From the NCBI GenBank assembly GCA_963580285.1, contig OY757010.1, forward strand, positions 150,212,675 through 150,276,674: a stretch of DNA of 64,000 nt. The letters are read 5' to 3'. This document shows, one piece after another, positions 44,390-54,445 of the stretch. A program made the translations under genes and the position numbers. The notes below the pieces were generated by a model that saw nothing but the letters and a program-made list of their open reading frames with translations, searched no databases and was not told where the DNA came from. Numbering within the stretch: position 1 is the first letter of the stretch; each line of letters begins with the position of its first letter. The stretch comes from Lucinisca nassula (lineage: Eukaryota > Mollusca > Bivalvia > Lucinida > Lucinidae).

Positions 44390-44626
44390 CAGACAGTAGA
44401 AATGGCTATGTTCAATGTTCAAAGGGCAATAACTCCTCAGGTAAGGTTCGTATGTTCTGCATATTGACTTGAGGGTGCTTTATGTAGTTGTGAAGTTTCG
44501 TGAAAATGTCTCAAACGGTTTCAGAGTTATAGAGTGGACACGAAATTATGAGGCGCTGATGGACAGACACTCAAAATTTCGGAGGGTATAACATAATACC
44601 CCACCACTTTTTGTGTCGGGGCATAA
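44390..44626 (+). mobile_element. Single-unit Helentron-like element: family G core with a different 3' end
   Basis: One family G core unit (TTCAAAGGGCAATAACTCCT, GAAAATGTCTCAAACGGTTT), a GATGGACAGACAC stretch, and the hairpin ATACCCCaccac...GTGTCGGGGCATAAT. The end belongs to the GCCCC/GGGGCATAA type, not to family G. Confidence 0.6.
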
Positions 44627-44722
44627 TGAAGTGCAAATAAGGTTAGACAACCGGTGTAATACATGTATAGGTAGTTCACATAAAGAGTTTGAACAGAATG
44701 ATGATACTGATGTTGACAAATT

Positions 44723-45101
44723 CTGTCGAACTTCGATGGCTCGAACCCCGTTGAGACCATGAATATTATTTGAGACAGCGGAAGTTCTAGCCATGGAGGG
44801 TTACTTTAAGTGCCATACCAGGAGGCAAAATGGAGATAATTGTGGGATGACCTTTCAGTTTCCTATATTACAAATGTATGTTGTGTGTACTTATTAGAAT
44901 CGCCTTGTGTGTACTTATTAGAATTGCCTCAATGAGGCAATTCTAATGAATACACACAACATACATTTGAAAGATAAAAAGAGGAAAATCCCATTACACT
45001 ATCCCTGTATCGTATTTTGTAGAATTTTCTGTGGACTTTAGAACGGGTTCGACTCATCCATGGTTAACGAGCCAGCGAGGTTCGAAGGCGAAGTTCTACT
45101 G
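44723..45101 (+). mobile_element. pogo/Tc1-like MITE (CTGTCGAAC type), third copy
   Basis: CTGTCGAACTTCGATGGCTC at the left and GGCGAAGTTCTACTG-TA at the right; the central palindrome 44870-44970 carries a partial tandem duplication of one arm (TGTGTGTACTTATTAGAAT twice). Confidence 0.75.
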
Positions 45102-45607
45102 TATACAAATAGAAAACCAGGGCCTAAGCATGGTTTATAACAGCTCATTAGCATAGAAATTGATAATTATGTATGATCAAATGTGATAGCCTCAGTACAA
45201 GACAAAACCTATATGGTATGCACTGTTTGCTAAGAAACTGCTGTTGCAATACATACATGCATTTGTAGTACAATGTTTTTTTGTTGGAAATTTCCAGTAA
45301 TACAGAATATTTAACATGAATGACTGAGAAAACAGTGCATTTCCAGATCAGGGAATGTGTGGCTGCCGTAAAAAGTCTCCCTGCCCTTCTTCATAGTGTG
45401 GGTTATATTTTCTGGTCCTTTGGAATCACTGATCCCAATGGGTAATCTTGAAAATATCTGAGGGTCACTGGTGAGGCCTGGTTGGCCGAGGCTGGCTGGC
45501 CTGGCCCAGGAAAAACTTGTACACTTCATAGTGCTCAGTTCTGTGTTGATGCCCTTGCTTCCAAAAGGATTGCCTTTTTATGGAACATTTTCTTTACTAG
45601 TGAATAC

Positions 45608-45681
45608 CTGTGAATGTGTAATTCTTGTTCACTTATTTCTTCTGTTGGTTTCTTGGCTTCATGTGAAGCAAACTTGACAAG
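45608..45681 (-). CDS. CHMP7: CHMP7 exon (linker between winged-helix and ESCRT-III core)
   Basis: Acceptor CTTTTCAG, donor GTATTC, 74 nt: 24 codons plus AG. It encodes LVKFASHEAKKPTEEISEQE then LHIH; the LVKF start continues NGVK of the previous exon exactly as in CHMP7 proteins, where this strand closes the second winged helix. The acceptor and the first ~30 nt of this exon are the founder of the 53-bp minisatellite next door. Confidence 0.9.
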
Positions 45682-46029
45682 CTGAAAAGAGACAGACAAG
45701 TAGCAATGGTTTCATGTGAAGCAAACTTGATAAGCTGAAAAGAGACAGACAAGTAGCAATGGTTTCATGTGAAGCAAACTTGACAAGCTGAAAAGAGACA
45801 GACAAGCAGCAATGGTTTCATGTGAAGCAAACTTGATATGCTGGAAAGAGACAGACAAGAAGCAATGGTTTCATGTGAAGCAAACTTGATAAGCTGAAAA
45901 GAGACAGACAAGTAGCAATGGTTTCATGTGAAGCAAACTTGATAAGCTGAAAAGAGACAGACAAGTAGCAATGGTTTCATGTGAAGCAAACATGACAAGC
46001 TGAAAAGACACAGACAAGTAGCAATGGTC
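45660..46029 (-). repeat. 53-bp minisatellite containing a splice acceptor, 7 copies
   Basis: Units start at 45668, 45721, 45774, 45827, 45880, 45933 and 45986 (GCAAAC marker), exactly 53 bp apart and nearly identical. Each carries, on the minus strand, the tract TGTCTGTCTCTTTTCAG plus the exon start CTTGTCAAGTTTGCTTCACA. The most downstream unit is the real exon boundary. Confidence 0.95.
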
Positions 46030-46377
46030 CACTTTATCTTACCTCCAAATTACAAAGAGGAATAATGTGGATACTTTTGGGATATTTATTCTTATTTCTC
46101 CATAAAAAACGTATTTTGTGGGTACTTGTTAGAATTACCCACAACATAGGTTTCTAACATGAAATTAAGAAGCTATCTCCTTATTAACATTGCTACTCTT
46201 TTACTGTAGTTATGTCTGAGCTTGAAGCAAATGAGTCAAATGAAGGTGGACCATAAGCAGCCATAGTGGTCTGTATCATACACAATCTGACAGAAAGTAG
46301 CAAAATATCTTTCTTTAAATGATTTTGGTATGAACAACAAAGTTCGAAAGTTATCCCTCAATTATCTCCCTTACTCC

Positions 46378-46625
46378 TTATTTGGCCAGCCCCACCTATC
46401 GGGGATTGGAGAAATAGACTTGGCTGCATGACGCTTCCACACAGAGTTGCAACCTACCGAACTTGAGTCTTTAGAAACCTGTCCAGGAAAAGTGGTGCGA
46501 GTCGGACCGTTACTTAAACCCATGCTGTTTCTTTGAGTGGTAGGGCTTGAGAAGTCATTTCCTCTCATTGTTTGGTAAAAGTACTACAAAACAGAATGTC
46601 TCGAAAATGACCTAAAAAGTGTTGA
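46378..46625 (-). repeat. ~300-bp interspersed repeat, copy 8 (diverged)
   Basis: Plus orientation GGGGATTGGAGAAATAGACT to GTCTCGAAAATGACCTAAAA; more diverged than other copies. Just left of it, 46090-46160 holds a partial hairpin of the GGGTACTTGTTAGAAT type. Confidence 0.55.
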
Positions 46626-46921
46626 TGCGGCTAAATTAATTTATTCAGCAGGTTAAGGGAAATGGATACACCCAGCATATTTTGTGCCATTTTTACACAG
46701 AAGACATCTTTTGGGACATTATATTCGCTTTCTTATTATGTAACTCGCCCCTCTGAAAATGTTGAATACACTCGCAAAATTTCAGAATGTTTGATCCACT
46801 ACTGTAAAAGGAATTTGACACACAAGGAATACATGTATTGTCAAATGTTGAATTACTTAATTAACTAATAATTACAGAATTTTGGCACACTGAGAACTAT
46901 GTACTCTCCCTTTTTTTTGAA

Positions 46922-47084
46922 AACGCAGAATGCGGCGTCTGATCAAGGCCTGCACTATTTGCTAACAGAAATTTCCGTCAAAAACAGAATAAAAACGAAA
47001 AAATAGGCCTGACACCCCTTACATGACAAATGGACTTGTCCAACATAGAGCGATGGAAGAGTCCACTAGCATACAATAGGTTAA
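46922..47084. mobile_element. piggyBac-like MITE (PB1), left end truncated
   Basis: GCAGAATGCGGCGTCTGATC to AGCATACAATAGGTTAA. The TTAA end lies only 9 bp from the donor of the 47094 exon (gene sense), so the intron's donor-proximal sequence is MITE DNA. Confidence 0.7.
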
Positions 47085-47093
47085 GTTCTGTAC

Positions 47094-47285
47094 CTTCACG
47101 CCATTTTCTGGTTCTTGTATCACAGCTTGTTTATTATCACAGAGATCTTGTAACACCAGCTGAAACTCCGTGTCTGTCTGGCATAGATCTTGACACTGCT
47201 TTCGGAGCTCATCGTAATCAACAATGTCAGCAACATCACCCGGGGCAAGTCGACGTCGGATCTCCACCAGATCTGCTGCCTTCTT
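47094..47285 (-). CDS. CHMP7: CHMP7 exon (second winged-helix domain)
   Basis: Acceptor TTTTTACAG, donor GTACAG, 192 nt, 64 codons, phase 0 at both ends. It encodes KKAADLVEIRRR..., with YDELRKQCQDLC and EFQLVLQDLCDNKQAVIQEP. It corresponds to the second N-terminal winged helix of CHMP7, the ESCRT-II-like part that works in membrane and LEM-protein recruitment during nuclear envelope sealing. Donor GTACAG is weak and is followed after 9 bp by a MITE end. Confidence 0.92.
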
Positions 47286-47490
47286 CTGTAAAAATATATC
47301 CAGGACTCATGAGAATCTAAACTGTTCGCAGAGTACAACATCGGTATAATTGTCCAAAGGGTACTGAACGTTACCAAGGTCACGTAGACACCTATCCGGG
47401 AAACAACATCTGATCAAGCCCCTTGGTCCCGCGGTTCTACAGTCACATACTTCCACATTTTCTTATTCTAGCTCCTTAACGAGAATGATA

Positions 47491-47774
47491 CATTACGAAA
47501 ACACGCCTATACAAATACACTGTAAATTTTACCGCCCAAAAAAAAAATGACAAATTTAAGAAGAAAAATTGTGATATTTTTCCTATTCCTGTTCAAAATA
47601 TAGATTGTTGGTACACGTTAGAACCACCTCATTGAGGCGGTTCTAACGTAGTCCTACAATCTATATTTTAGAGCAGAAATAAGAAAAATAAGATATGCCC
47701 CTGTAAACCTCAGTTTTACAATATAAAAGTGGGGTTTGAGGGGGTCAGTATTATATAAGTGTGTTTTCGTGATG
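47491..47774. mobile_element. Palindrome-centred MITE (family B), complete
   Basis: CATTACGAAAACACGCC left, AAGTGTGTTTTCGTGATG right; centre TTAGAACCACCTCATTGAGG. About 284 bp. Confidence 0.75.
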
Positions 47775-47821
47775 ACCCCATTTTTATTTGCAACTTCATT
47801 TTATATTCTTGTTTTTGTTTG

Positions 47822-48116
47822 TTTGTTTGAATTGAGGTTTAACGTCCCCGTCAACACTGTAAAGGTCATTTTGGAGACGTTGCTTCCAATTTTGTGGGAC
47901 TTTTACCCGACATTGAGATGAAATGACATCTCAAGCCCTGTCGCCCAATGAAACCAATAGGGTTTATTAGCATGGACGGTCCGCCTCGCACCGCGGTTCC
48001 TGGACAGGCTTAGATCCTCTAAGCGGTTTACCAGTACTAGTGTGCGGGCCGGATTCAGCTCTGCGTGGAAGCATCATTCAGCCCATATATTTCTTCAAGC
48101 CCCTATGGGCGGGGGC
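47822..48116 (+). repeat. ~300-bp interspersed repeat, copy 9, full length
   Basis: GTTTGAATTGAGGTTTAACG to AGCCCCTATGGGCGGGGGCC; preceded by (TTTG)n, the complement of the (CAAA)n tail expected for a SINE in minus orientation. Confidence 0.7.
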
Positions 48117-48274
48117 CACTTTATATTCTTGTGACCTTGATGCTGTGAAAATATTATTGACTTTTTATGCACAGGCATTTTTTTCATAAAAACCTGCACT
48201 GCTTTTCCATTTTTAAAAATGGCCAAAAATCAGTGCCATAACTCAATACTGTCAGAAAGTAAAACTGAAAAAAA

Positions 48275-49354
48275 ACAAGATGTGTTTGTGAAACACTAAT
48301 GCCCCCGGACAGCGCATGTTGTTATGGCCAATGTTAATGTTTTTAAAAATTTTGAAAGAAGGTCAAAGGTCAAGTTCAAGGTCACGAGATCAAAAATTAT
48401 GGTACCACTGGAAAGGTCTTGTGATAAGGTATACACATGTGAAATATGAAAGCTCTATCTATTACCATTCAAAAGTTATGCCCAATGTTAAGGTTTTTGT
48501 AGACAGACAAACGGACAAATGGACAAACAGACAAACGGACAAACAGACAGACAGACCAAAAACTATATGCCCCTGAATCTCTTAGATTCCGGGGGCATAA
48601 AAAGAATACACATGTGAAATATGGAAGCCCTACCATTTACTAATCAAAAGTTATGACCAATGATAAAGTTTTTTAAAAAGTAGGTCAAATGTCAAGGTCA
48701 TGAGGTCAAAAATTATGGTACCCTTAGAAAGGTCTTGTGACAAGGAATGCACATGTGAAATATGAAAGCTCTACCATTTACCAATCAAAAGTTACGGCCA
48801 ATGTTAAAATTATTAAAAAGTAAGTCAAATGCCAAGGTCACGGTCATGAGGTCAAAAATTATAGTACCAATAGAAAGGGCTTGTGACAAGGAATGCACAT
48901 GTGAAATATGAAAGCTCTATCAGTTACCAATCAAAAGTTATAGCCAATGTTAAAGTTTTTAAAAAGGAGGTCAAAAGTAGGTCAAATCTCAAGGTCACGA
49001 GTTCAAAAATTATAGTATCAATAGAAAGGTCTTGCGACAAGGAATGCCCATGTGAAATATTAAAGCTCTATCAGTTACTAATCAAAAGTTATAGCCAATG
49101 TTGAAGTTTTTAAAAAGGAGGTCAAAAGTAGGTCAAATCTCAAGGTGAAGGTCACGAGGTCAAAATTTATGGTACCTCTTGAAAGGTCTTGTGACAAGGA
49201 ATGCACATGTGAAGTATGAAAGCTGTACCACTTACCATTCAAAAGTTATGCCCAATGTTAAAGTTTTTGCAGACGGACAAACGGACAAACAGACAAACAG
49301 ACGGACAGACCAAAAACTATATGCCCCCCAGAATCTTAGATTCCGGGGGCATAA
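48275..49354 (+). mobile_element. Helentron-like family F element with two successive 3' ends
   Basis: 5' ACAAGAT, hairpin GTGTTT-gt-GAAACAC, then TAATGCCCCCGG. Core units of ~155 bp (GGTCAAAAATTATGGTACC, GTGAAATATGAAAGCTC, CAAAAGTTATGCCCAATG). A 3' end with ACAAACGGACAAACAG microsatellite and hairpin finishing CCGGGGGCATAA occurs at 48600. Core units then resume and a second, near-identical 3' end closes at 49354. The 5' motif ATGCCCCCGG is the exact complement of the 3' arm. Confidence 0.8.
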
Positions 49355-50260
49355 AAAAATATTTTTGCATACAATTGTAAAATGAAGAATTTGTGAGGTA
49401 TTGCAAGCCAGTTTTGCTGATATAGAGGTCCCAGTTGCGAGTAAAGTGAACTATAGAATTAAATTTAATGTAGGATAGGCATATACAGGTGGTGTTGTGA
49501 TATCTTGTGAATGAAGTTGGTGATCCTTATTTTTTATTTTATACCGCAATCAGCCACTCTAGTAACCTAATAAAGGGGGTTGAATAACTGTACGCTATAA
49601 TCTGTAGTGACCTACAATACCTTCTACTGACCTATAATACATCTAGTGACCGTTTAAAGAACGGACCTACTTTTCAGGCCCCTAATTTGCAAGTGGAAAC
49701 AATAACATGCAACCTTTTATATACGGAAAAACAAAGAAACTGCAAGTTATAATCTTTGCAATATTTATTTTAACAGAATTTCAGAAATTTCAGCTAAATT
49801 CTTACCTTCTCAGGCTTTCCTGGTTTGATTGGTCCGTTACAATAATTGCGCACTGCTACTGCAGTTGCGTCTCAACCTCGTAAATAAATTCTAAAGCTAA
49901 AATAAACAATATATTTGCAGATTTTCAAACAGAATGTAAAGTGATGAGAAACATTTATTCCAGCACCCATGTTGTTTTCTACGTCTCTGGTGCGTGGTGA
50001 CGTCAGAAACTTTGCACTCATTGATTCACATTAAACTGTGTGTGCTTGCCATGGCATTGAATGTCGTTTAAAATGCCACAATATCTGCTGTCTTTTTTGC
50101 TTAAATTTGCTAAATTATTGCAAAACCCTTGATTGGTTTGAATTGCGGTATACACTAAATTCATGATTAGTGTCTTAAATAATAAAATATAATGGGTTTT
50201 CCGCGTCGTGATATGACTTTAAAATTGTTGAAAGCGACGTTAAACCCGAATTCACACACA
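49355..50260. other. Intronic DNA with a weak candidate exon
   Basis: Low repeat content. A minus-strand stretch ending at 49806 (GGACCAATCAAACCAGGAAA ... GAGAAG/GTAAG) has a perfect donor and one open frame ending GPIKPGKPEK, but its phase and sequence do not fit between the flanking CHMP7 exons. The end of a SINE-like tail (GACGTTAAACCCGAATTC plus CA repeats) is at 50231-50268. Confidence 0.35.
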
Positions 50261-50261
50261 C

Positions 50262-50446
50262 ACAACCCCTATCTTTGCAAACAGTGTAGATCCAGATCAG
50301 ATTGCATCTGAACCATCTGATCAGGATCTTCACTGTTTGGCATTTAGTTTATGAATTTGTAGCAATAAATTACATCAAGTAATTTGATTGGTTGATAGAC
50401 AGAAATGGGTGTGGCCTAAATGAATATTCAGCAAGATAAGGGTTAA
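50262..50446. mobile_element. piggyBac-like MITE (PB2), inverted orientation
   Basis: ACCCCTATCTTTGCAAACAG interior at the left and CAGCAAGATAAGGGTTAA at the right; the left TTAA is replaced by a CA-repeat junction. An end of a family B MITE follows (50470-50519). Confidence 0.65.
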
Positions 50447-50536
50447 AGACACTAACCATGTATTTACTATTTGAATGTAAAGTTTACAATGTATTTGTAT
50501 AGGTGTGCTTTCGTAATGTTTACACCGAGACCATAC

Positions 50537-50711
50537 CTTAATGACTTCAAGAACAACATACTGCTCTTCAATTCTATTCTCATTCCGCTGTCCTTGTAAC
50601 AGTTTCCAACTCCATCCAATGGGTTCTTTTAATAGTTTACTGTAGCCCCATGACAACCAACCGCTGTTATCAGCTTCTTTCATCTCAGATAACTTTTTAA
50701 TCTTCCCAGTT
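50537..50711 (-). CDS. CHMP7: CHMP7 exon (first winged-helix domain), most 5' exon found
   Basis: Acceptor TTTTCTTAG, donor GTATGG, 175 nt. The first A completes a codon from a missing upstream exon; it ends in phase 0. It encodes TGKIKKLSEM, WLSWGYSKLLKEPIGWSWKL and EEQYVVLEVIK. The Trp-rich hydrophobic run matches the membrane-binding loop of the CHMP7 N-terminal winged helix. Roughly the first 100 residues (start Met included) are not in the window to the right, so the first exon is presumably beyond 64000 or too short/diverged for me to see. Confidence 0.92.
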
Positions 50712-50741
50712 CTAAGAAAACAGAAAAACACTGCATTTACC

Positions 50742-50970
50742 TTAACATTTTGTATATTAGTGAACTCTTCCATTGCTATATGTTGGACAAGTACATTTGT
50801 CATAGAAGGGGTATCAGACCTATTTTTTGTTTTCATTCTATTTTTGACGGAAAATCCTGTTAGCAAACAGTGCAGGCCCTGATCAGACGCCGCATTCTGC
50901 GGCCTCTGATCTGGGCCTTCACTGTTCGCCAAGGTACCCCTTTAGGAGTTTCCAACATGGAATGGGTTAA
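50742..50970. mobile_element. piggyBac-like MITE (PB1), complete
   Basis: TTAACATTTTGTATATTAG at the left, ACATGGAATGGGTTAA at the right. It inserted about 30 bp upstream of the acceptor of the 50537 exon (gene sense). Confidence 0.75.
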
Positions 50971-51236
50971 GTATTCATACACCTACATGTAACTCCTATC
51001 CAAACTTGTTCTAAAGTTCGAGCAAGTATAATTCATTACCCGAAGTTGTGTCTGAGAACAGATGGACGAGTGGCAACCAGTGTAGACCCCAATGAGATGT
51101 TAAATTCTCATCTTGGGCTACAATGTTTCCTCAGGCATGTCTGTCCAAATACATATATAGTAAATATGGTACATATACTGACACAAATTTATGATATATG
51201 CATAGCTCCAGATAAGAGGGGGTATCCACATATTAT

Positions 51237-51345
51237 ATTTCTTATTTCTGCATGAAAACATATATTGTGGGTACTCATTAGAAGCGCCTCACTGAGACAC
51301 TTCTAATGAGTACCCACAACATATGTTTTTATGCAGAAATAAGAA
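51237..51345. repeat. Near-perfect palindrome with the shared core
   Basis: TTCTTATTTCTGCATGAAAA pairs with TTTTATGCAGAAATAAGAA; core TTAGAAGCGCCTCACTGAG. Centre of a family B-like MITE whose ends are unclear. Confidence 0.7.
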
Positions 51346-51420
51346 AAAATGTGAATACTTTTCGGATGAAAAGAGCACCTTATCTGGAGCTATGAAATAT
51401 ACCGAAGTGCTATGATTTTT

Positions 51421-51855
51421 ATTTTTTGGTTTTATGGCCCTTTCAAGATTAATCCACTCATATTGAGCCGATTGGTTTTTTTTTTTTTTTTGGTTTTGGT
51501 TTTACTGCCCTTTCAAGATTATTTCACTCATATCGAGCCGATCGTTAATCAGAGGTGGGCGAAAATCCAAGTACCCGGAGAAAAACCACCTGACCTTCCG
51601 TTGAAGAACTTGGCGTCTCACACGTGGCCCGAGCGAGGCCCAAACCTACGGTGGTGAGAGACCTAATGACTAAGAGTCTTATCCACTAGGCCACGGAGGC
51701 CCGTCATATTGAGCTGATCGTTAATCAGAGGGGGGGGGGGGGGGCGAAAACTGGAGTACCCGGAGAAAAATCACATGACCTTCCGGCTTGAACCGCAGCG
51801 GTGGAAGACCTAATGATCAAGAGTGCCAGCCCTCTTATCCACAGTTCCACTAGGG
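51421..51855 (-). mobile_element. SINE family 1 inserted into an older SINE family 1 copy
   Basis: Minus-strand SINE, tRNA-like head near 51660-51704 (ACTAGGCCACGGAGGCCC on plus), body, and poly(A) (plus-strand T run 51478-51491). It splits an older copy; TCATATTGAGCCGAT before and TCATATTGAGCTGAT after are the target duplication. The older copy continues to about 51855 and carries a poly(G) run. Confidence 0.85.
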
Positions 51856-52064
51856 CACGTTTAAGTGTTACTGAATATGTAATGTACATGCTATAAAATA
51901 TATATAAGTGCAATTAACCCATTGTATGCCAGTGGACTCTTCTACCTATCTTCAAATACAGAGCCGGTCATCTTCTAGAATTGCTTTTGGTAAAAATGGT
52001 CAGAGTTGCATGACATATTGGCCTCCACCTGTGTGAACAATGGGACACACAACCATGTCTAAAT

Positions 52065-52287
52065 TTAACCCTTATCCTGCCGAATATTCAGTTTAGCCAC
52101 ACCCATTCCTGAAATCAGCCACACCCATTTGAACCAATCAGATTAGTTGATGTAATTTATTTGTACAAATCCATAAACTGAATGTCAGTGTAGATCCTGA
52201 TCAGATGGCTTCTGAAGAAGCCATCTGACCTGGATCTACACTGTTTCCAAAAATAGGGGTTGTCGTGAAGAGCATGATAAGCGTTAA
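52065..52287. mobile_element. piggyBac-like MITE (PB2), complete
   Basis: TTAACCCTTATCCTGCCGAA at the left and GCATGATAAGCGTTAA at the right. A perfect inner palindrome GATGGCTTC-tg-AAGAAGCCATC is at 52204-52226. Confidence 0.75.
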
Positions 52288-52339
52288 AATATATACATTA
52301 TGTGCAATATATACACATCTGTAAGTCTGAATAACCGTT

Positions 52340-52660
52340 GGATAGAAAAAAGAAGATAATTTTCGATATTTTTTGTATCTCCACTCCAAATATAGATTGA
52401 AGGTGCCCACATTATATGTTTTTTGAGCAAAAATAATGAATACCCCAATAAACCACATTTTGTCTCTGTATCAAGTGGGGTTTAGAGGAATGTTCATTAC
52501 ACGGACTTATTTACCCGATGCGATAACATTATTATGTAATGTATGACAAACTTAGTATTTCTATTCTAAACATAGATTGTGCGTACTCGTGTCATCGAGA
52601 CGGCTCTAACCTGTAACACAACGTATGATTTTGAGTAAAAGCAAGAAAATAATGTATAGG
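52340..52660. repeat. Family B MITE relics
   Basis: Degraded palindrome arms (CTCCACTCCAAATATAGATT; CTAAACATAGATTGTGCGTA) and core-like TCATCGAGACGGCTCTAAC. Confidence 0.45.
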
Positions 52661-52783
52661 CTAGTTATGTAAACCCAACATTTTATTAGGTTTAATGACT
52701 TAGCCATCAATATATTACTGTATTCACCCTAATTACCACTCTGTACCCTTATTTTTTTCAAAATCGTGTCAAAAAATCATGAT

Positions 52784-54033
52784 AAACTAGAAATGTGTCC
52801 AAAGTACACAGATGCCCCCGCTTAGCACATTAATCTTTAAGTGGTGCAAATACCAATCTGTGCGAGTCTCGGCGTTCCACCAATAGTGACCTTGACGTTA
52901 AAAGTCGAAATCGCTCGAGATATTGTCATAAGGAACATTTGTGTGAAGTTATTTTGAAATCGGTGAAGAAATGTAAGCGCTAGAGGGGTGACAAAGTTTT
53001 TCTAAAAATAGCCACAGTGACCTTGACCTTGAAAGTGGAAGCTAGAGCTATTGTCATAAGGAACATTTGTGTGAAGTTATATTGAAATTAGTCAAGAAAT
53101 GTAAGCGCTAGAGCAAAGACAAAGTTTTTCTAAAAATAGCCACAGTGACCTTGAACTTCAAAGTCAAAATAGCTTGAGATATTGTCATAAGGAACATTTG
53201 TATGAAGTTATATTGAAATTGGTGAAGAAATGTAGGCGCTAGAGCAATGACAAAGTTTTTCTAAAAATAGCCACTGTGACCTTGACCTTGAGGTGATGAC
53301 CTTGAAAGTCGAACTCGCTCAAGATATTGTCATAAGGAACATTTGTGTGAACTTATATTGAAATCAGTGAAGAAATGTAGGCGCTAGAGCAATGACAAAG
53401 TTTTTCTAAAAATAACCTCTGTGACCTTGACCTTGAGGCCATGACCTTAAAAGTCGAACCTGCACAAGATATTTTTATAAGGAACATTTGTGTGAAGTTT
53501 ATTGAAATTGGTGGTACAAATACCTTAACCAAAGTCTTAAACATTAAAAATTTTCTAATTCTATGACCTTGACCTTGAGGTCATGGGTATGGGTGGGGGT
53601 ATTGCTGATTAAACCATTGGACCTATATGTATCATCATAGTAAATATAAACCAAATCCATTGTATGGTTATTAAATATGAGCTCAAGTTCTACCTGGTAC
53701 AAATACCTCAACCTGGGTCTTAAACGTTAAAAATTTCAAAGTCGACGACCTTGACCTTGAGGTCTAGGGTATGGGTGGGGGTATTGCTGAATAAAACTTT
53801 GGACCTATATCTATCATCATACTAAATATAAACCAAATCTATTGTATGGTTTGGAAAATATGAGCTCAAGTTCTACCTTGTACAAAAACCTTAACCTGAG
53901 TCTAACAGGATTACGTACGTACGTACGTACGTACATTCGGAAACCGTACGCACGTACGCACGTACCCACGGACGCACGTACGGAAAACCGAAAAACTATA
54001 TGCCCCCGGCATCATACGATGCGGGGGCATAAA
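52784..54033 (+). mobile_element. Helentron-like family E element carrying a family C core block
   Basis: 5' ACTAGAAA, hairpin TGTGT-ccaaag-ACACA, then GATGCCCCCGC. About five family C units (52870-53515), then two family E units (GGTACAAATACCTTAACC, GGTATGGGTGGGGGTATTGC). The ends are an ACGT microsatellite and hairpin TATGCCCCCGGCATC-ata-CGATGCGGGGGCATAA. Confidence 0.8.
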
Positions 54034-54380
54034 AATCTATCTAATTAGCGCACACTTGATACGAAAACAATAGCTTCCGAGATGATGCATACTGATATTT
54101 AATGGGACGGAAAAGGATTCTTAAGCATTGCCTTCACTATTGAAGAAACAAGCTAAGTTTTTACAGATATACTGTGAGAGCTTCAAGGGGAGGTTACTGT
54201 AAAGTGTGTGCTTATGCATTTCCTTTTCAAAAATAGCTTTGGTGTGTGCTTATAGGAGCATGTGCGGTAATTAGGGCGAATACAGTAGTTTTGGGCTACT
54301 TACTATTATCAAGATCTAAACTTGCAATGGAAGGGAAAGAACACAAAAATATTGTTCAAAGAATACAATCACAAGTTACC
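54034..54380. other. Unassigned spacer before mariner
   Basis: No gene or known repeat recognised. Confidence 0.4.
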
Positions 54381-54445
54381 TATGAGGGTAGGGTGAAAAG
54401 TTCTGAGCCTGACCAAGATCCAATGGTTTGTCCATGCTGAAAGTG

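Noticed and set aside
49545..50160. Possible inverted-repeat element with TATACCGCAAT/ATTGCGGTATA ends
   Set aside because: Only 11 bp match, no extension of the inverted repeat and no target duplication; such pairs are expected by chance at this distance.
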